A stretch of DNA of 64,000 nucleotides, from the NCBI RefSeq assembly GCF_964340395.1, contig NC_135556.1, forward strand, positions 15,333,100-15,397,099, given 5' to 3'. Source of the DNA: Glandiceps talaboti. Lineage: Eukaryota > Hemichordata > Enteropneusta > Spengelidae. The position numbers were made by a program, and so were the translations under genes. Below the pieces are notes generated by a model. The model saw nothing but the letters and a program-made list of their open reading frames with translations, was not told where the DNA came from and did no database searches. Shown here in pieces: positions 37,077 through 49,946 of this stretch. The first letter of the stretch is position 1, and each line of letters begins with the position of its first letter.

Positions 37077-37375
37077 TGGAGTCATGGAATGTTAGAACAT
37101 GAAACTAGAGGACAATTTCCATCAAAATATGTTCAACATGTGACAGTACTTAAGAACAAAACAAAGAAAATTTAACATTATCTGTCGCATAATCATGGGA
37201 CCTGGAGTCGTGGAATATTAGAAAAATGGAAATAAACGACAATTTTTCATCAAAACTTTGTGGAATATTGGAAAATGAAAGTAAAGGACAAATTTTTTTT
37301 GATCGAGCTATATCCAACATCTGACGGAACTCAAAGAAAATGAAATTTATGGATTTCATCATGCTGGAGTGTTAC
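37077..37375 (+). pseudogene. Tandem decayed copies of SH3 adaptor terminal exon in the 3' UTR
   Basis: The segment starting TGGAGTCGTGG at 36951 recurs at 37077 and 37203, exactly 126 bp apart each time, with a truncated fourth unit from about 37260. Copy 2 still reads WSHGMLEHETRG then QFPSKYVQHVTVL in one open frame. Copy 3 has a TAA after LEKWK. None has an obvious acceptor of its own, so they are expected to be transcribed only as 3' UTR. Confidence 0.85.
37231..37236 (+). promoter_or_regulatory. Candidate poly(A) signal AATAAA for SH3 adaptor gene
   Basis: The first AATAAA after the stop, about 200 nt downstream, arose within decayed exon copy 3. A second candidate is at 37796. Confidence 0.4.
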
Positions 37376-37649
37376 TTTAAAATATATCTGCTTTCCTGAA
37401 AAATATATATATCTTCCTAACCAATGTAACCAGACATATACAAGTGTTTCCTGCTTGAAATAAGTGAAACTTACAAGATTGTTTGCCCCATGTATGTAAC
37501 CAATATATATACTGGCAATACTATAGCATACATTTGATAAAGAGAATGAACTGTACCAAAGGTAAGACCAAGTAATGAAAGGATTCTATACTTTAGATGG
37601 AAATCCACCCATAAATCTGTAACTATTTTGACCATACACTCATTACTTG

Positions 37650-38008
37650 TTAAAGTGGCCATGTGGATGATGATTGGGTATTTATTTTGGATTTTAATTT
37701 ATAAAACAATTTTATCATGGCTTCTTACTTGAAAAAATCAATGTGAAACAACATTGGCCAAGTCCTTGTTTGTATATATATATGTATATATGTATAATAA
37801 ATATGTAAAATATTTGTTATTGTACGTACATTAGCAAACTTTTTGCACTTTTTTTTTTTTAGCATTTTGCAATGTATTGAGTTATAAACACAGACTTAGA
37901 CAATGTTGTTTCACATTCATTTGTTTTCAAGTAGGAAGCCAAGATAAAATTGTTTTATAAATTAAAAATCCAAACTAAATACATTTCTCATCCATATGGC
38001 CACTTTAA
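37650..38008. mobile_element. Palindromic TTAA-flanked MITE R3, copy 1
   Basis: TTAA is followed by AGTGGCCATGTGGATGA, and the far end is the inverse, CATATGGCCACT, then TTAA. Arms of about 85 bp also share TTTATAAAACAATTTTATC. It lies 620 bp after the SH3 adaptor stop. A TTAA duplication fits piggyBac- or Kolobok-type mobilisation. Confidence 0.85.
37796..37801 (+). promoter_or_regulatory. Alternative poly(A) signal AATAAA, inside a MITE
   Basis: AATAAA lies in the central AT-rich part of the TTAA-flanked palindromic element at 37650-38008. If used, the transposon supplies the transcript end. Confidence 0.3.
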
Positions 38009-39131
38009 GTGCTCAAGGTTCTTCGATTAGTTTATCTTAACATGGGAGCCATAATTAGATCATTCTTTTTGTTCAAGAACATTTTTTTCTATAACTCTGC
38101 CAGATAACTTTTGAATTTAATCTCACCCAAGTTTTAATCTTAAGGCCAAATAACAAATTTAAAAAAATGTATGTTTCCAATAACCTGACCAACCCTAGTT
38201 TAAGCCGTCAACCCAAAGCATTTTTTTTAAACATTTAAAACAAAAAGATAAGAAATTCTGTCTTCTTGACCTTCTTGCACATCTGTTTTCTTTCCCCACT
38301 GTTGCTTCATAGTCCTGATAGCGGGACTGTGGTTGTTTGTACATTTTTCATCAAACTATAACAGAAGGGGTGTTCTGACCGCCATTTTTTTTTTTTTTTT
38401 TTTTTGAGTTGAAGCAATATTTTTCAACAAAAAAACAACATTTTAAAACATAAGGTAAAATAAGATAAAATCCCAACCTATCTGAGGCCATGTTATCGGA
38501 AACACAAAATTATTTTTTTCCCCGCCTAATCTGATATGGGCTGTTAAAGACATCAAATATGTCTTCAAAGATTTTACAAGGGTTTCTATACCAGTATTAT
38601 GGTGTTATTATACATGGGGAACTATGAGTTTGACCAGATTTCTCCCAGTCTGTCATTAAGGTTTCAAAAATATTGGAAAAAATTAACACCAAAACTTAAC
38701 ATCAGTTATCTGTATTACCGAAATAATGGAAAGACAGTGACAATATTAGAAACAATTTTGAGGTGATATCAAAGTTGCAAAAAGTATTTCTGTTCAAATA
38801 TTCTAATGTATGTACATGTTATTATTTGAATATATATACAAGTCCCTTGTTAAGTAAGTTCGAAAACCCAATAGTTGGAACTTTAACTGTTTTTGGTATT
38901 ATTACATATGTACCAGAGATTACTTGCCACTGGTGCATGTGCATACTAGTTGTATTTTCACTGCAGTGAAATACCGAAAAAATTATTGTATACCTGCGTG
39001 CACATGATATGCAAATGAGGATGTGATCATTCACTACACATGAATTCATGTGATCCCTCTGTATGATCTTTATGGAAATTTGCAATTTCAATAACATAAC
39101 CCCATACCTTGTGAGTTCCAGTTTGGTTACT

Positions 39132-39242
39132 CAGGGGTATTTGCACTCGTGCTTGCAGTGTTTTCTGCTGCACTTTCACTTGCTATGCTTGTGAAAGTAT
39201 GGGCACAGAACACACTGCAAGCACTCATACAAATACTCCGAG
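39132..39242. mobile_element. Foldback element, ~50-bp arms
   Basis: CTCAGGGGTATTTGCACTCG, then TGCTTGCAGTG, pairs with CACTGCAAGCACTCATACAA then ATACTCCGAG. The loop is around TTGCTATGCTT. Arms are imperfect. Confidence 0.7.
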
Positions 39243-42200
39243 TATGCCACATTTCCATCCACTTGTAATGGGGTTCTGTCATAGTGTTGTTCTTGTTGTT
39301 TTTACACATGTTAATGCTATTTTTACTTACTGAAGTGTATATAACCAAGGAAGTTTAGTACCTCCATGGCAGAACTGACTGGGATCACACCATATCAGTA
39401 TCTCACAATTCATGATTGTTGACAAACAAGTAAATAGGTCGTACCTCTTTCATGACTGTTTACACATGAACATCAAGTCAGTGTATAGAAACATCACAAC
39501 TAAATCAACTACTGGTAATAAAAATGTAACCATTTCATAACGAATATAGGGCATAGGAGAAAAATTAATATTAATAAAATTATATTACAGCTACGGACAT
39601 TTAACCCACTCATGGTATTTCAAATGTATGAAATTTATTACACGATATGTATTGGTTTGTTTGGTTTTTTTGTACATTATTGTACATCCTTTAGTGCACA
39701 CTCACTTTATAATGAAAGAAACACAAATAACAAAAAATATCCATAAATGTGCACATGAAATGAACAAGCACTATGTACAGTTCATGGTATCCTTGAATGT
39801 GGATATGAAATAGACGTTGAATATAAGTTAAATGAAATTACTTGATAATAACATGATTTTTAATACACAATGTACTCTTTCATAACTTGTTTCTATATAC
39901 TTGTTCTATACCCCAGTATTTATTCAGTGTAATACATATATTCTATTGTCCTTATCAGCTTATTTTGGTGTGTGAGTCTGAGTATGTGCACAGTTACTGT
40001 AGTTTGGGGGAATATCTAAGAGCGATGTCTGGATTTCTTCACTTGCCCTATATACATAATTAAGTATGAATCATTTTTTTAGCAATATGAATACTATTAA
40101 TTTACTCAACTACAGTACTCTTATGATATTGTAATTATCAGAAGAAAAAAAATAAAATTTTAATGATTTTTTTTAATTGTTCATTGATGTGTTGTTGTGA
40201 GGTTTGTTATTGATGTGTTTCAATAAGTTTTGCTGGTATGTTTTCCCATGTCCACCCAGGGTTATCTACATACAAAGGTACTTTGTGAATTATTGTATGT
40301 AGAAGACAACATACCAATCATTGGTTGATGTAGTGACAAGGCTAGATAAAGTTCAGAAAGAGGGTACGTAGGTCGGAATTTTACTTTATTTTACTTTAGT
40401 TAATTTTTTTAAAATTCTTCACCCCCCCCCCCCCGCAAGATAAGACTCGTATATAGTACTTCCACGAGAGTTTGATGAGGTGTAGAAGAAGTAAATGAAG
40501 ACAATTATAGGTTAAATAGACAAACACGTTATGCAGACTGTACTGTTATAGCCTAAAAAGACCTTGCTTCTCTCTGGAATACGAAAAGTGACCACAGATG
40601 ATGCAAATATGAAGGTGTATCTGGAAATAGAAGTAAATTGTTACCATTTTACCTTTTTTGCAAAAAAGAATGTTTAGGGTCGGGGGCTTAAACTAGAGTT
40701 GGTGGGGTTATCTGAAACACGCTTTTTTATTTGGTCTTATTAATGACAAATACCGATACTTTAACTTTTAAGAAGTTCAAGTTCAAATGCTTCACTATAA
40801 ATAGATGCATCGCAGCAAATATAATAGTGGAGAATGTAGACTTCGAGAATGTTGATAAACTTGGTCTTTCACAGATAAGTCCTCAAGACAAGCTGTTCTC
40901 TGTAGAAAGCATATACATCCGTAGGTTTCAACAAATTCAATATATATTTTCGGTAGAATATACATTGTGCATAATAGTAAAAGCATATTGCACGTTGACA
41001 TGATTGAAGTTGGCACCTATTTACATCTCAAGCCATGAATCCTTCCGATTTCATTTCGTCGACGAGTCGGACCTTCCGGCTACAAACCAATTCGTAGATG
41101 AATCTAGCAAACTCGCGATGTAGAGATGATGAGCTGTGACTTCTGTCAATATACGATAGTAAAGATACACGTATAATATGAAACTAACGAATCATCGAAA
41201 GTTGAAGATCATATGTTACCCAATCTTTGGATTCAAGCATTTAAAGAACTGTGAAGTGCCCTCGACTCCTAATTTGGTTTTCAATTTCAATTTGGTGTTT
41301 AATTTTGATTGATGCAATCTCATCCCTCGTAAACACATTCTATCTTTTCCTCGGGTAGCTTTTTTTATCAGGTGCCGTTTTACACTGCCCATTAGATATA
41401 AACGTAAGGTATTTCACTTCTAACACGATGGAAAAACGTACAGATAGCTGGCGTTCCTTGAAATGTAATGTGATGTTGATATACTACGTGATCATTAACC
41501 AGGATCTGTTATAGTGAATGATCATTTTACGTGATATTCAGATATATAAGTTCTAGAGATGTGTCGCTGTTCTATGTGAAACTCTTGGCTGAAAATATGT
41601 CGCCAAAAGATAGGTCGATCGCCATCTTTAGTGGATATCTAAACATGCACGCCAAAAGAATAAAAACAAAGGGTGATTTTGTAGTGATTATAGGTGGCGC
41701 TAATCAAAGGTAGTGCCAAAATCATCAAGTTTTGTTTTTCCCAATCGTCAATAAAAGGTTGCCACAATCATCAGTTTTGTCAAAGTTGCTCTTATTTTTG
41801 TCATTTGCATCGTTGCAAAGATACAAATATGGTCGAAGACCTTCATTTAACACATACACTTCTTATTCAGTCTTGACGAACACAGCACAATTAACTCCTG
41901 GTAACTGGACTGTTGGCACTCTTTACGTCCACTGAACGCTGTCATCAAAGTTAACTCGGCGACAAAATGTCTGGCTGTCGTGTCTAGCACGAGTCTTTAC
42001 ATGCTATCCATACAACCAGGAGAAAGCAGTGCGATATGCAGTTAATGGAATAGGGCATACATATGTACATGGCCATGATTACGTTGTATTAGGGGCACTT
42101 TATGTTACACCACTGATAAAACATGAATAATCGTATTATCATTATTGTCCAGTTTAGCTAATTATATCGTCCCCAAGCTAGCACCGCACACAGAGAAATG

Positions 42201-42271
42201 GTGGTGCTTTCCTGGAAATGATAAAACCATTGATAAAAAAGTGCATAGGTATGTTTCTTGACAGGAACATT

Positions 42272-42385
<114 letters not shown>

Positions 42386-44350
42386 ACACTTTGGCAAAAA
42401 CATACAGATCCGATTATCTCAAATTTCAGATTTCCGTGCCTTTTTTTCCTTTTACTTTTTTTTGCATTGAATATCGAATATCCGTGGTGGGGGGGGGGGG
42501 GAGTAAATCGACGCCAAATGCATATCAGTTATTAGAATAACTTTTTAGGTTTATTTTCCCTTTCATCGTCACCAATTCGCAAAGTATGTGATTTTCCAGT
42601 ACAAAGTGTACCATTTACGCAAATAACAAGAAGACAAAAGCGAGAAACACGCACAGACAACGGACTGCCTAATGACCGACCCATTGAACGGGTAATTTGA
42701 AAGTACATTTACTCATTGAAGGTCGAAAACTGTTTGCTTCTACTTTCTCTAACATTTACTTTAAAATTGACGGATTAGAATATTTGTCACCATAGTTTAT
42801 TCTTAAATAAACGTAGTAAAACATCATTCTTCCTGACTGCTATTTTCTCCACATTGCGTTTTTTTCCCCCCGACCTGTCGCGGAAAGTGGGAGGAAGCCG
42901 GGGCAAGGTTACAAAACACACACGTCAGACTGTCGATGTGCCAAGGACTTTAAAAGCTTTACAATGAAACACCAGCAAGGGTGTCAGATCATCATATAAA
43001 CTCAACAGGATCGACAAAAATAAATAAATTTTACGATTTTTTTCTCTGTCAAGGGATTGTTTCTATCTGTATTCCGCCCATTTCACTCACCTACAACACA
43101 CTGCAGGCAATACCTGATGCATGTTTAGTATTCGGGTGAATTATTTTGAGAACATTCAAACGCAATTAGGCATATTTGCGTCGGTGAATACCCTAGCACT
43201 CTTCTATCCATCAGATGTAATTACTCAAAGAAAACTCATAGCCGTGAGTTTCAAGCTCATCAACACTGTACTACGTGTACTGGGCTTAAAACGAGTGACA
43301 TTGCACATTGGCAACAATCTGGTATAAATCACGTTCGGAATATTCCAAGGCTACGGACAAACCACGCAAGTGTCTAAGTTTCCAGACTGGTGGGTTTCCG
43401 GAACAGTCTGTATATACATAAGATATTGAATGAAACCATTGTAAAACCAGAAATAGGTACTTCCAAATGTATTTAGTTTGATTGTAAAAAAAACTACCAT
43501 AACTCCTCAAAAAATAACAGTATCTGATCACATCCTGCTGCTTCGCCTGTAATTCTCTTTCTAACAACCGTGTAACGCGATTCTTAATTTCCATGTAATT
43601 GCAATTAAATAAAAGCGTATATCTCTATATACTGTCGGTACTCTTCAAGTCGAATGTCAGGCCCATGTGGGATTTGGTGGCCCTGGAAGTCATAGCGGGC
43701 ACACTATCGCCGTATCGGACTGCAAATTCTAACAACCATTCACACATAATCCAAAGATATCTAAACTGTGAAGCATAGATGACTTGAGAAGTGTTGTTTT
43801 TTAATCTATGGTGAAGGAAACTTTTGCATAGAAATACCAAACACACAAAACAAGAAATTTCACATTCCAGACAGTTAAGCTTATACGTTTACCAGAAGCT
43901 AGCTACAAAAACTTTTTTTTAGAAAAAAAACCTCCCTTTTTGTAAAACTTTTTTTTTTATTGACTGCGCGTTTACCGTGGGCGAACAAAAAATGAAGCAC
44001 TTATGCAGATTTGTGTTTTAATTTGATGAACAGCAGTTGTAAAGATATTTTCCGGTGACAGACTGCTTTATCTCGCTACACAGTCTAACTTGTGTGACAG
44101 TTTCAAGCGTTTACTCCACCCTGAAATTCAATGGCCCCGCCTAAACTATGCGGTCACTGGGGAAGCTGAGTACAGCTGAATGTTATACCATTGCGCATAA
44201 AAATAGTTCTTTTATTTACGGGTTTCGAAAATAAATACTCTGAGTTTGAAGGGAACATTCTTAGTAAAAATGATAAAACCTACAATAAGGCATTTCTCAT
44301 GTCAGTTTTGAATATCATTTCGTTGAGTATCAAAACTTTCAAAAAAGTTT

Positions 44351-44420
44351 TTGGCGTAGTGATTAAGGTCACGACCTTTCTGTAAAGCGGCCTGTGTTGT
44401 GGTTCGAAGATAGGGTGCAC
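44351..44420 (+). mobile_element. tRNA-like SINE head remnant upstream of FREM2-like start
   Basis: TTGGCGTAGTGATTAAGG resembles an A box, and TGTGGTTCGAAG about 45 bp later resembles a B box. No SINE body or tail follows. It lies 110-180 bp before the FREM2-like ATG, in the promoter or 5' UTR. Confidence 0.4.
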
Positions 44421-44529
44421 GGATAGCTCGTCATGCAGAACACATGTGTTGTTCGAAGGGAAAGGAGCTCTAAACATCTCCCAGATTTCGCTTTCCTTGC
44501 ATCGATAGCATCATACTTCCCAGGCCATC

Positions 44530-47500
44530 ATGGCTCCTAGGACTCAGCATTGTCATATATGTTGGAAAGTTTTGGCTGCATGTTGTGTTCTGCTGACATT
44601 TTCAACTGCACAGTTCGAATCCATTGAGGTTCTACGCAACAGCGGTATTGCGGTGCCCTTCGGCCGAGAGAAAATAATCGACCCAGTTAGCGAACTGCAA
44701 ATTAAGGTTCGGCCAGGCGATCGCTGTGTCGTTACCGTACTTGACGACCCGTTGTCGCAGTGGCCCGGACAGTTGTCACCGAAAATTTTCCCGTGCGAAT
44801 TCGAGTATGGACTTGTGAAATACTCGCACTTTGGCTCCCGTAGACCGCAGCAAGATAGGGTAAAACTACAGCTGCGTTATGACACACCGACCGACACTTC
44901 CATTATACCTTTTATGATTGATGTGAAAGTTGAAGCAAAGCAATTGGAAATCGTCACTAAGAATATCCCACTGCAAGTTCCACTGCTAATGGGACTGAGC
45001 GATCCAGTCGACCAGACAAAGTTAGAGTTTACCTACAGCAGAGCGACAGAACGATGCAAAGTGACAGTGTTGAGCCCAGCCAGCGGACTTCCTAAATACG
45101 GCCGTGTTGTCAATCTTCCTGACGTTCAAGGTGTTATGATGGACTGTGATGATTTTCTCGAGTCAGGCATTCGCTACCAACACACCGCAGATACCGACTC
45201 GCCCCGTGAAGACTTCATTCCAATGCTGGTCGAGTTGCTGGACGAGGACGGAAACTTAAACAAGCAAGAGTATTTTCAAGTTATGGTCCGAATCCTGGAG
45301 GGCAACGAAAATACACCACCGAGCGGCGTCTTCACAGTGTTACCAATCATGGAAGTGGACCAATTTGTCATGACGGCCATTACGTCTGATGTTTTGGCAG
45401 CTGAAGACTTGGAGACTGACCCAGATAAGTTAATTTTCAATATCACTTCACCTTTGGGGCCTGGGGAAGGGTACATTGTGAGCACTGACGATCGCAACCA
45501 ACCCATTACATCTTTCTACCAGAAAGACGTAAGAGACTTGAAAATAGCATACGTGCCCCCAAGCGTCGATTCAAACGTACAGAGAATTTTCCAAATAGAA
45601 TTTGAAGTTGTCGACTCTGAACTTGCCACCTCTGATCCAATATTTTTCATGGTTGTCGTCAAGCCAATGAACACACTTGCTCCAGTTGTAACACGAAACA
45701 CTGGTATGATGCTCTTCGAGGGACAGTCTCGCCCATTCCAAAGTTCAAAAAATTTAGAAATTTCTGATGAAAATAATTTAGCAGATGTACGAATCCAAGT
45801 ATTAGATGGCCTGAGACATGGTGAAATTTTAATCAATGGCCAACGAAGGAAGTTCTTCACCCCTGAGGAACTCAATAGTGTTGTTGTTGTATACAATCAT
45901 GATGGTAGTGATACCTACAGTGACAATATTATTTTCCGTATGACCGATGGAGAAAATGAAGTTGAATTCTTGTTCCCAATCACAATTGCACCAATTGATG
46001 ACGAGCCACCCATTGTTAATGTCAACACTGGCTTGGTCATTGACAAGGGTGAGGTTGTGCCAATAAGTCCTTTCAAATTGAGTGCTACTGACATTGATTC
46101 AGATGATGCCACCATTATGTTTATTATCGAGCCACCATATTCTACTGAAGGTGAAATTATCAAACGGCAAGTTGAAATTCCTGCTGACCCCCAAAATTGG
46201 AATGCTATAGATGGTTATTTTGAACAACCAGTTACAGAATGGCTGCAAGAGGACATTTACACCGATAAAATTTACTACAGACATATTGGCCCACATAATA
46301 CAGAAGTAGTAGTGGATCAGTTTAATTTCAGAGTTGCGGACAAAAATGATCCTCCAAATGTCTCACAAGTCCACACTTTTACCGTCAAAGTCCAACCAGT
46401 AGATGACCAACCACCATATCTATATCCTGGTACTCCATTACAAATGGCAGTCAATGAATTTCAACTTACTGAGATCAAGAAGAAGTTCTTGCGTTACACA
46501 GATTTGGATTCTGATGACAGAGAATTGAAATTTACCGTCACTTCACCACCATTCGATAGCGATTTGAATAGTCCACTTCCTGCTGGTGAGGTTGTTCTCT
46601 TTGAAGACCCAGACATCCCAGTCACCATGTTCAGCCAAGCTCAAATTAATCATCTGAAGATTGGCTACAAACCACCTTCTATCGAATTAGGCATTACTCC
46701 AAGAGTGATTCAGTTTATATTCTCAGTGCAAGACCCTGCTGGTAATGTTGTATCAGATCAGGCATTCAGCATCTTCTTGAGTCCCGTCGACAATAAACCA
46801 CCAACTGTCACCAATACCGGTTTCACAGTGTTTGAGCGTGGTATAATGGTCATTAGTCCAGCTATGCTTGATGCTACAGATCCAGATACTGATGTTGGGT
46901 TGATCACCTTCACTGTTACAGCTACACCAGAATATGGTTCCATAATGTATAATGGTTTCGAAGTTGATGCTGGTTTCGTCTTTGGTGTGGAAGATATTCA
47001 GAATGGTCGTATTTCATATGTCAACAGCGGTGCTGAAGTGAATGGTGATTCAATCAAGTTAGAGGTCTTTGATGGTGTTCATAAAGTACCAGTCAATATC
47101 CGTATCAATGTCCGACCAGTTGACGATGAAGCACCGACTCTGCAGCTACCACCTGGCGTGATTGGTTCGTACATAGAAGTATTAGAAGGTGGTAGTACTT
47201 TGATCACTTCTGACATCTTGAGTGCTTCTGATCCAGACACTGATAACTTGATGCTCACCTTTATCATCTCACAACTACCACTTTTCGGTGTCATTGAACG
47301 TAATGGACTCCCAACTGACCGTTTCACTCAACAAGATATTGTGAATGGACTTGTGACATACAGACATACAGGAGGTGAAATTGGCCTGATCAAACAAGAG
47401 GACTCCTTCTTCTTGACTTTGTCAGACATGTCTGATGAATGGATCCTTGGTGGCAATCGTGTCATAGAAGTTGAAGTGTTTGTGACTATTCTTCCAATGG

Positions 47501-49492
47501 ACACAATTGCACCGAATGTTACCATGACACTGCCATTTGTGGTTTTTGAAGGAGACAAGAACGGAATCACACTTTACAACCTCAATGCTACAGATTCAGA
47601 CACCATTGATGATGACATCACATGCACCATCATTGTACCATCAACTATGGGTTATGTTGAAAACATCTCACCAGCACCAGGTTCAGAGAAGTCCAGAGCA
47701 GGGATGCCCATCAGTGCCTTCACAATTAAGGATGTACGGTCAGGCCATATCAACTATGTAGAGAGTATTCACAAAGGAGTTGAACCAGTTGAAGATCGCT
47801 TCACTTTCCATTGTTCTGATGGTATCAACTTGTCACCAAACTACTTCTTCAACATCATCATTGAGCCAACCAATGATGAAGAACCTGAAGTGTTCACCCG
47901 TGAATTTACAGTCATGGAAGGCATGAACTTGAATATTGATACACCTATTTTGAACGCCATGGACTTAGATGTACCACTCGACGAACTTCACTTCTACATA
48001 GTTAAATACCCAGAACACGGTCAGATTGTACAACGTAGACCAACAGGAAATGTTCCAGTGGCCAACTTCACCTTAGATCAGATTATTCAAGGTTCAGCAA
48101 TTATATACGAGCATGATGACTCCGAGACACTCGAAGATACCTTCACTATTCGACTGACTGATGGAGTTCATGAAGTAATTAAAGAAATTTTGATTATGGT
48201 TATCCCTGTTGATGATGAAACTCCTAGACTTACCATCAACAATGGTCTAGATATTGAAATTGGTGAAATCAAGATTATTACAAATGACATTTTGAAGGCT
48301 ACTGATTTGGATTCCAATGATGCTAATATAACATATATCGTCAGGTATGGACCAACTCATGGATTTTTGCAGCGCCTCAATAAAGTCGACGGTACTGTTC
48401 TCCAGAATATTACAGTGGGTATGAACTTCACCCAGTGGGAAATCGACAACGAGCGTATCCGTTACATCCATGTAGGTCAAGAAGGAGTGCGAGATCTGAT
48501 AAAGTTTGACGTTACCGATGGACTTAATCCCTTGATTGATCGCTATTTCTATGTTACAGTTGACGGTATTGACATGATCTTCCCTGACGTTATCAACAAA
48601 GGTGTGGAGCTTCCTGAAGGAGGTAGAATAGTACTGACAACTAATCTACTCAGCACCACTGATCTCAACAGTCCTGACGAACTTCTTACGTTTACTGTCA
48701 CCAACACACCAGTGAAAGGTCATCTAGAAAGCACCGATCATCCAGGTATGCCTATCACATCATTTTCACAACTTGATCTTGCTGGCAACAAGATTTACTA
48801 TGTTCACACCAGTGATGATGAAATGAAGATGGACAGTTTTGAGTTTGAAGCTACAGACGGCTTTAACCCAGTATTCCGTACATTTAGAATTTCTATCAGT
48901 GATGTCGACAACAAGAAGCCAGTTGTATTCTTTGAAAATCTTATCGTCAAAGAAGGCTCCAACAAACTGATCACACCATTTGAATTGCGTATTGATGACC
49001 GCGATTCACCCGATGAGGTCTTGCAGTTCACAATCACACAAGTACCAGTACATGGCAACATCCTGCGCAATTACACAGCTGTAGTAACTACATTCACCAT
49101 GGTGGACTTGAACAATAACCTGATTAGTTATCAACACGACGGATCAGAAACTCTGCAAGACAGCTTCTCCTTCATCGTCACTGATGGCACACATTCCGAC
49201 TTCTACGTTTTCCCTGATACATCACTCACAACTCGCAAACCTCAGAAACTACAAATAGACATTGTTCCAGTTGACAATGGCATGCCGCAGCTGGTGACCA
49301 ACAAGGGTGCAACAGCCATGACCGGTCTGGACAACGGACGACTAGGCTACAGAATCACCAGCAAGCAACTGAAGGTGGAGGACAGAGACAGCCGAAACAG
49401 GGACCTGGTGTATACTATCACAACCCTACCATCTCATGGTTTCATCGTCAATCTTGGCAATGGAAACAACAGCATCAACAACTTCACACAAG
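44530..49492 (+). CDS. FREM2: FREM2-like extracellular matrix protein, giant first coding exon (1654 codons, 3' part outside window)
   Basis: The FRAS1/FREM family forms basement-membrane complexes linking epithelium to mesenchyme; the sea urchin ECM3 protein belongs here. The ATG (A at -3, G at +4) starts a signal peptide (CCVLLTFSTA, cut near residue 27). An N-terminal domain (about 28-257) follows with two matching Cys motifs, DRCVVTVL and ERCKVTVL. Twelve CSPG repeats begin near residues 260, 383, 493, 628, 757, 868, 994, 1118, 1231, 1351, 1463 and 1585. They show the usual DLDSDD/DPDTD and Y.H.G.E patterns and [PA]P-[TVI]V starts. The exon ends AATTTCACACAAG-type at CAAG|GTAGG, phase 1, cutting repeat 12. 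A huge first exon is typical of vertebrate FREM2/FREM3. Calx-beta domains and the transmembrane part must lie beyond the window. FREM2 versus FREM3/FREM1/FRAS1 is not settled. Confidence 0.88.
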
Positions 49493-49601
49493 GTAGGACA
49501 AACCTCCTTCATATCAAATTTGTTTGATTGAGTCTACTGTATGTTTGTCAATGGAGTGGCTTTCTTGCATATTTACTTTTAATTTCATCCCTTCAGGATG
49601 T

Positions 49602-49946
49602 TTAAGGTGGCCATATGGATGAGGATTGGGTATTTATTTTGGATTTTTAATTTATAAAACACATATCATGGCTTCCTATTTGAAAAATCAATGTGGATAG
49701 ACAAAGTCATTGTGTGTAACTCAATAAATTGCAAAAGACTAACAAATGTGTAAAATGTTTGTTATTGTATGTACAATAACAAACTTTTTACACAGTTTTT
49801 AGCTTTTTCCAATGTGTTAAGCTACAAACTCGACTTGATCTATGTTGTTTCACTTTGATTTTGCAAGTAGGATGCCATGAAAAAAATTGTTTTATAAAAT
49901 AAAATCCAAAATAGATGTCCAATCCTCATCCACATGGCCACTTTAA
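49602..49946. mobile_element. Palindromic TTAA-flanked MITE R3, copy 2
   Basis: TTAAGGTGGCCATATGGATG opens it and CACATGGCCACTTTAA closes it. Long internal blocks are shared with 37650-38008 (GGGTATTTATTTTGGATTTT). It sits about 110 bp inside the FREM2-like intron. Confidence 0.87.

Noticed and set aside
45276-49070. Minus-strand frames opposite the FREM2-like exon
   Set aside because: Shadows of a well-supported CSPG-repeat coding frame.
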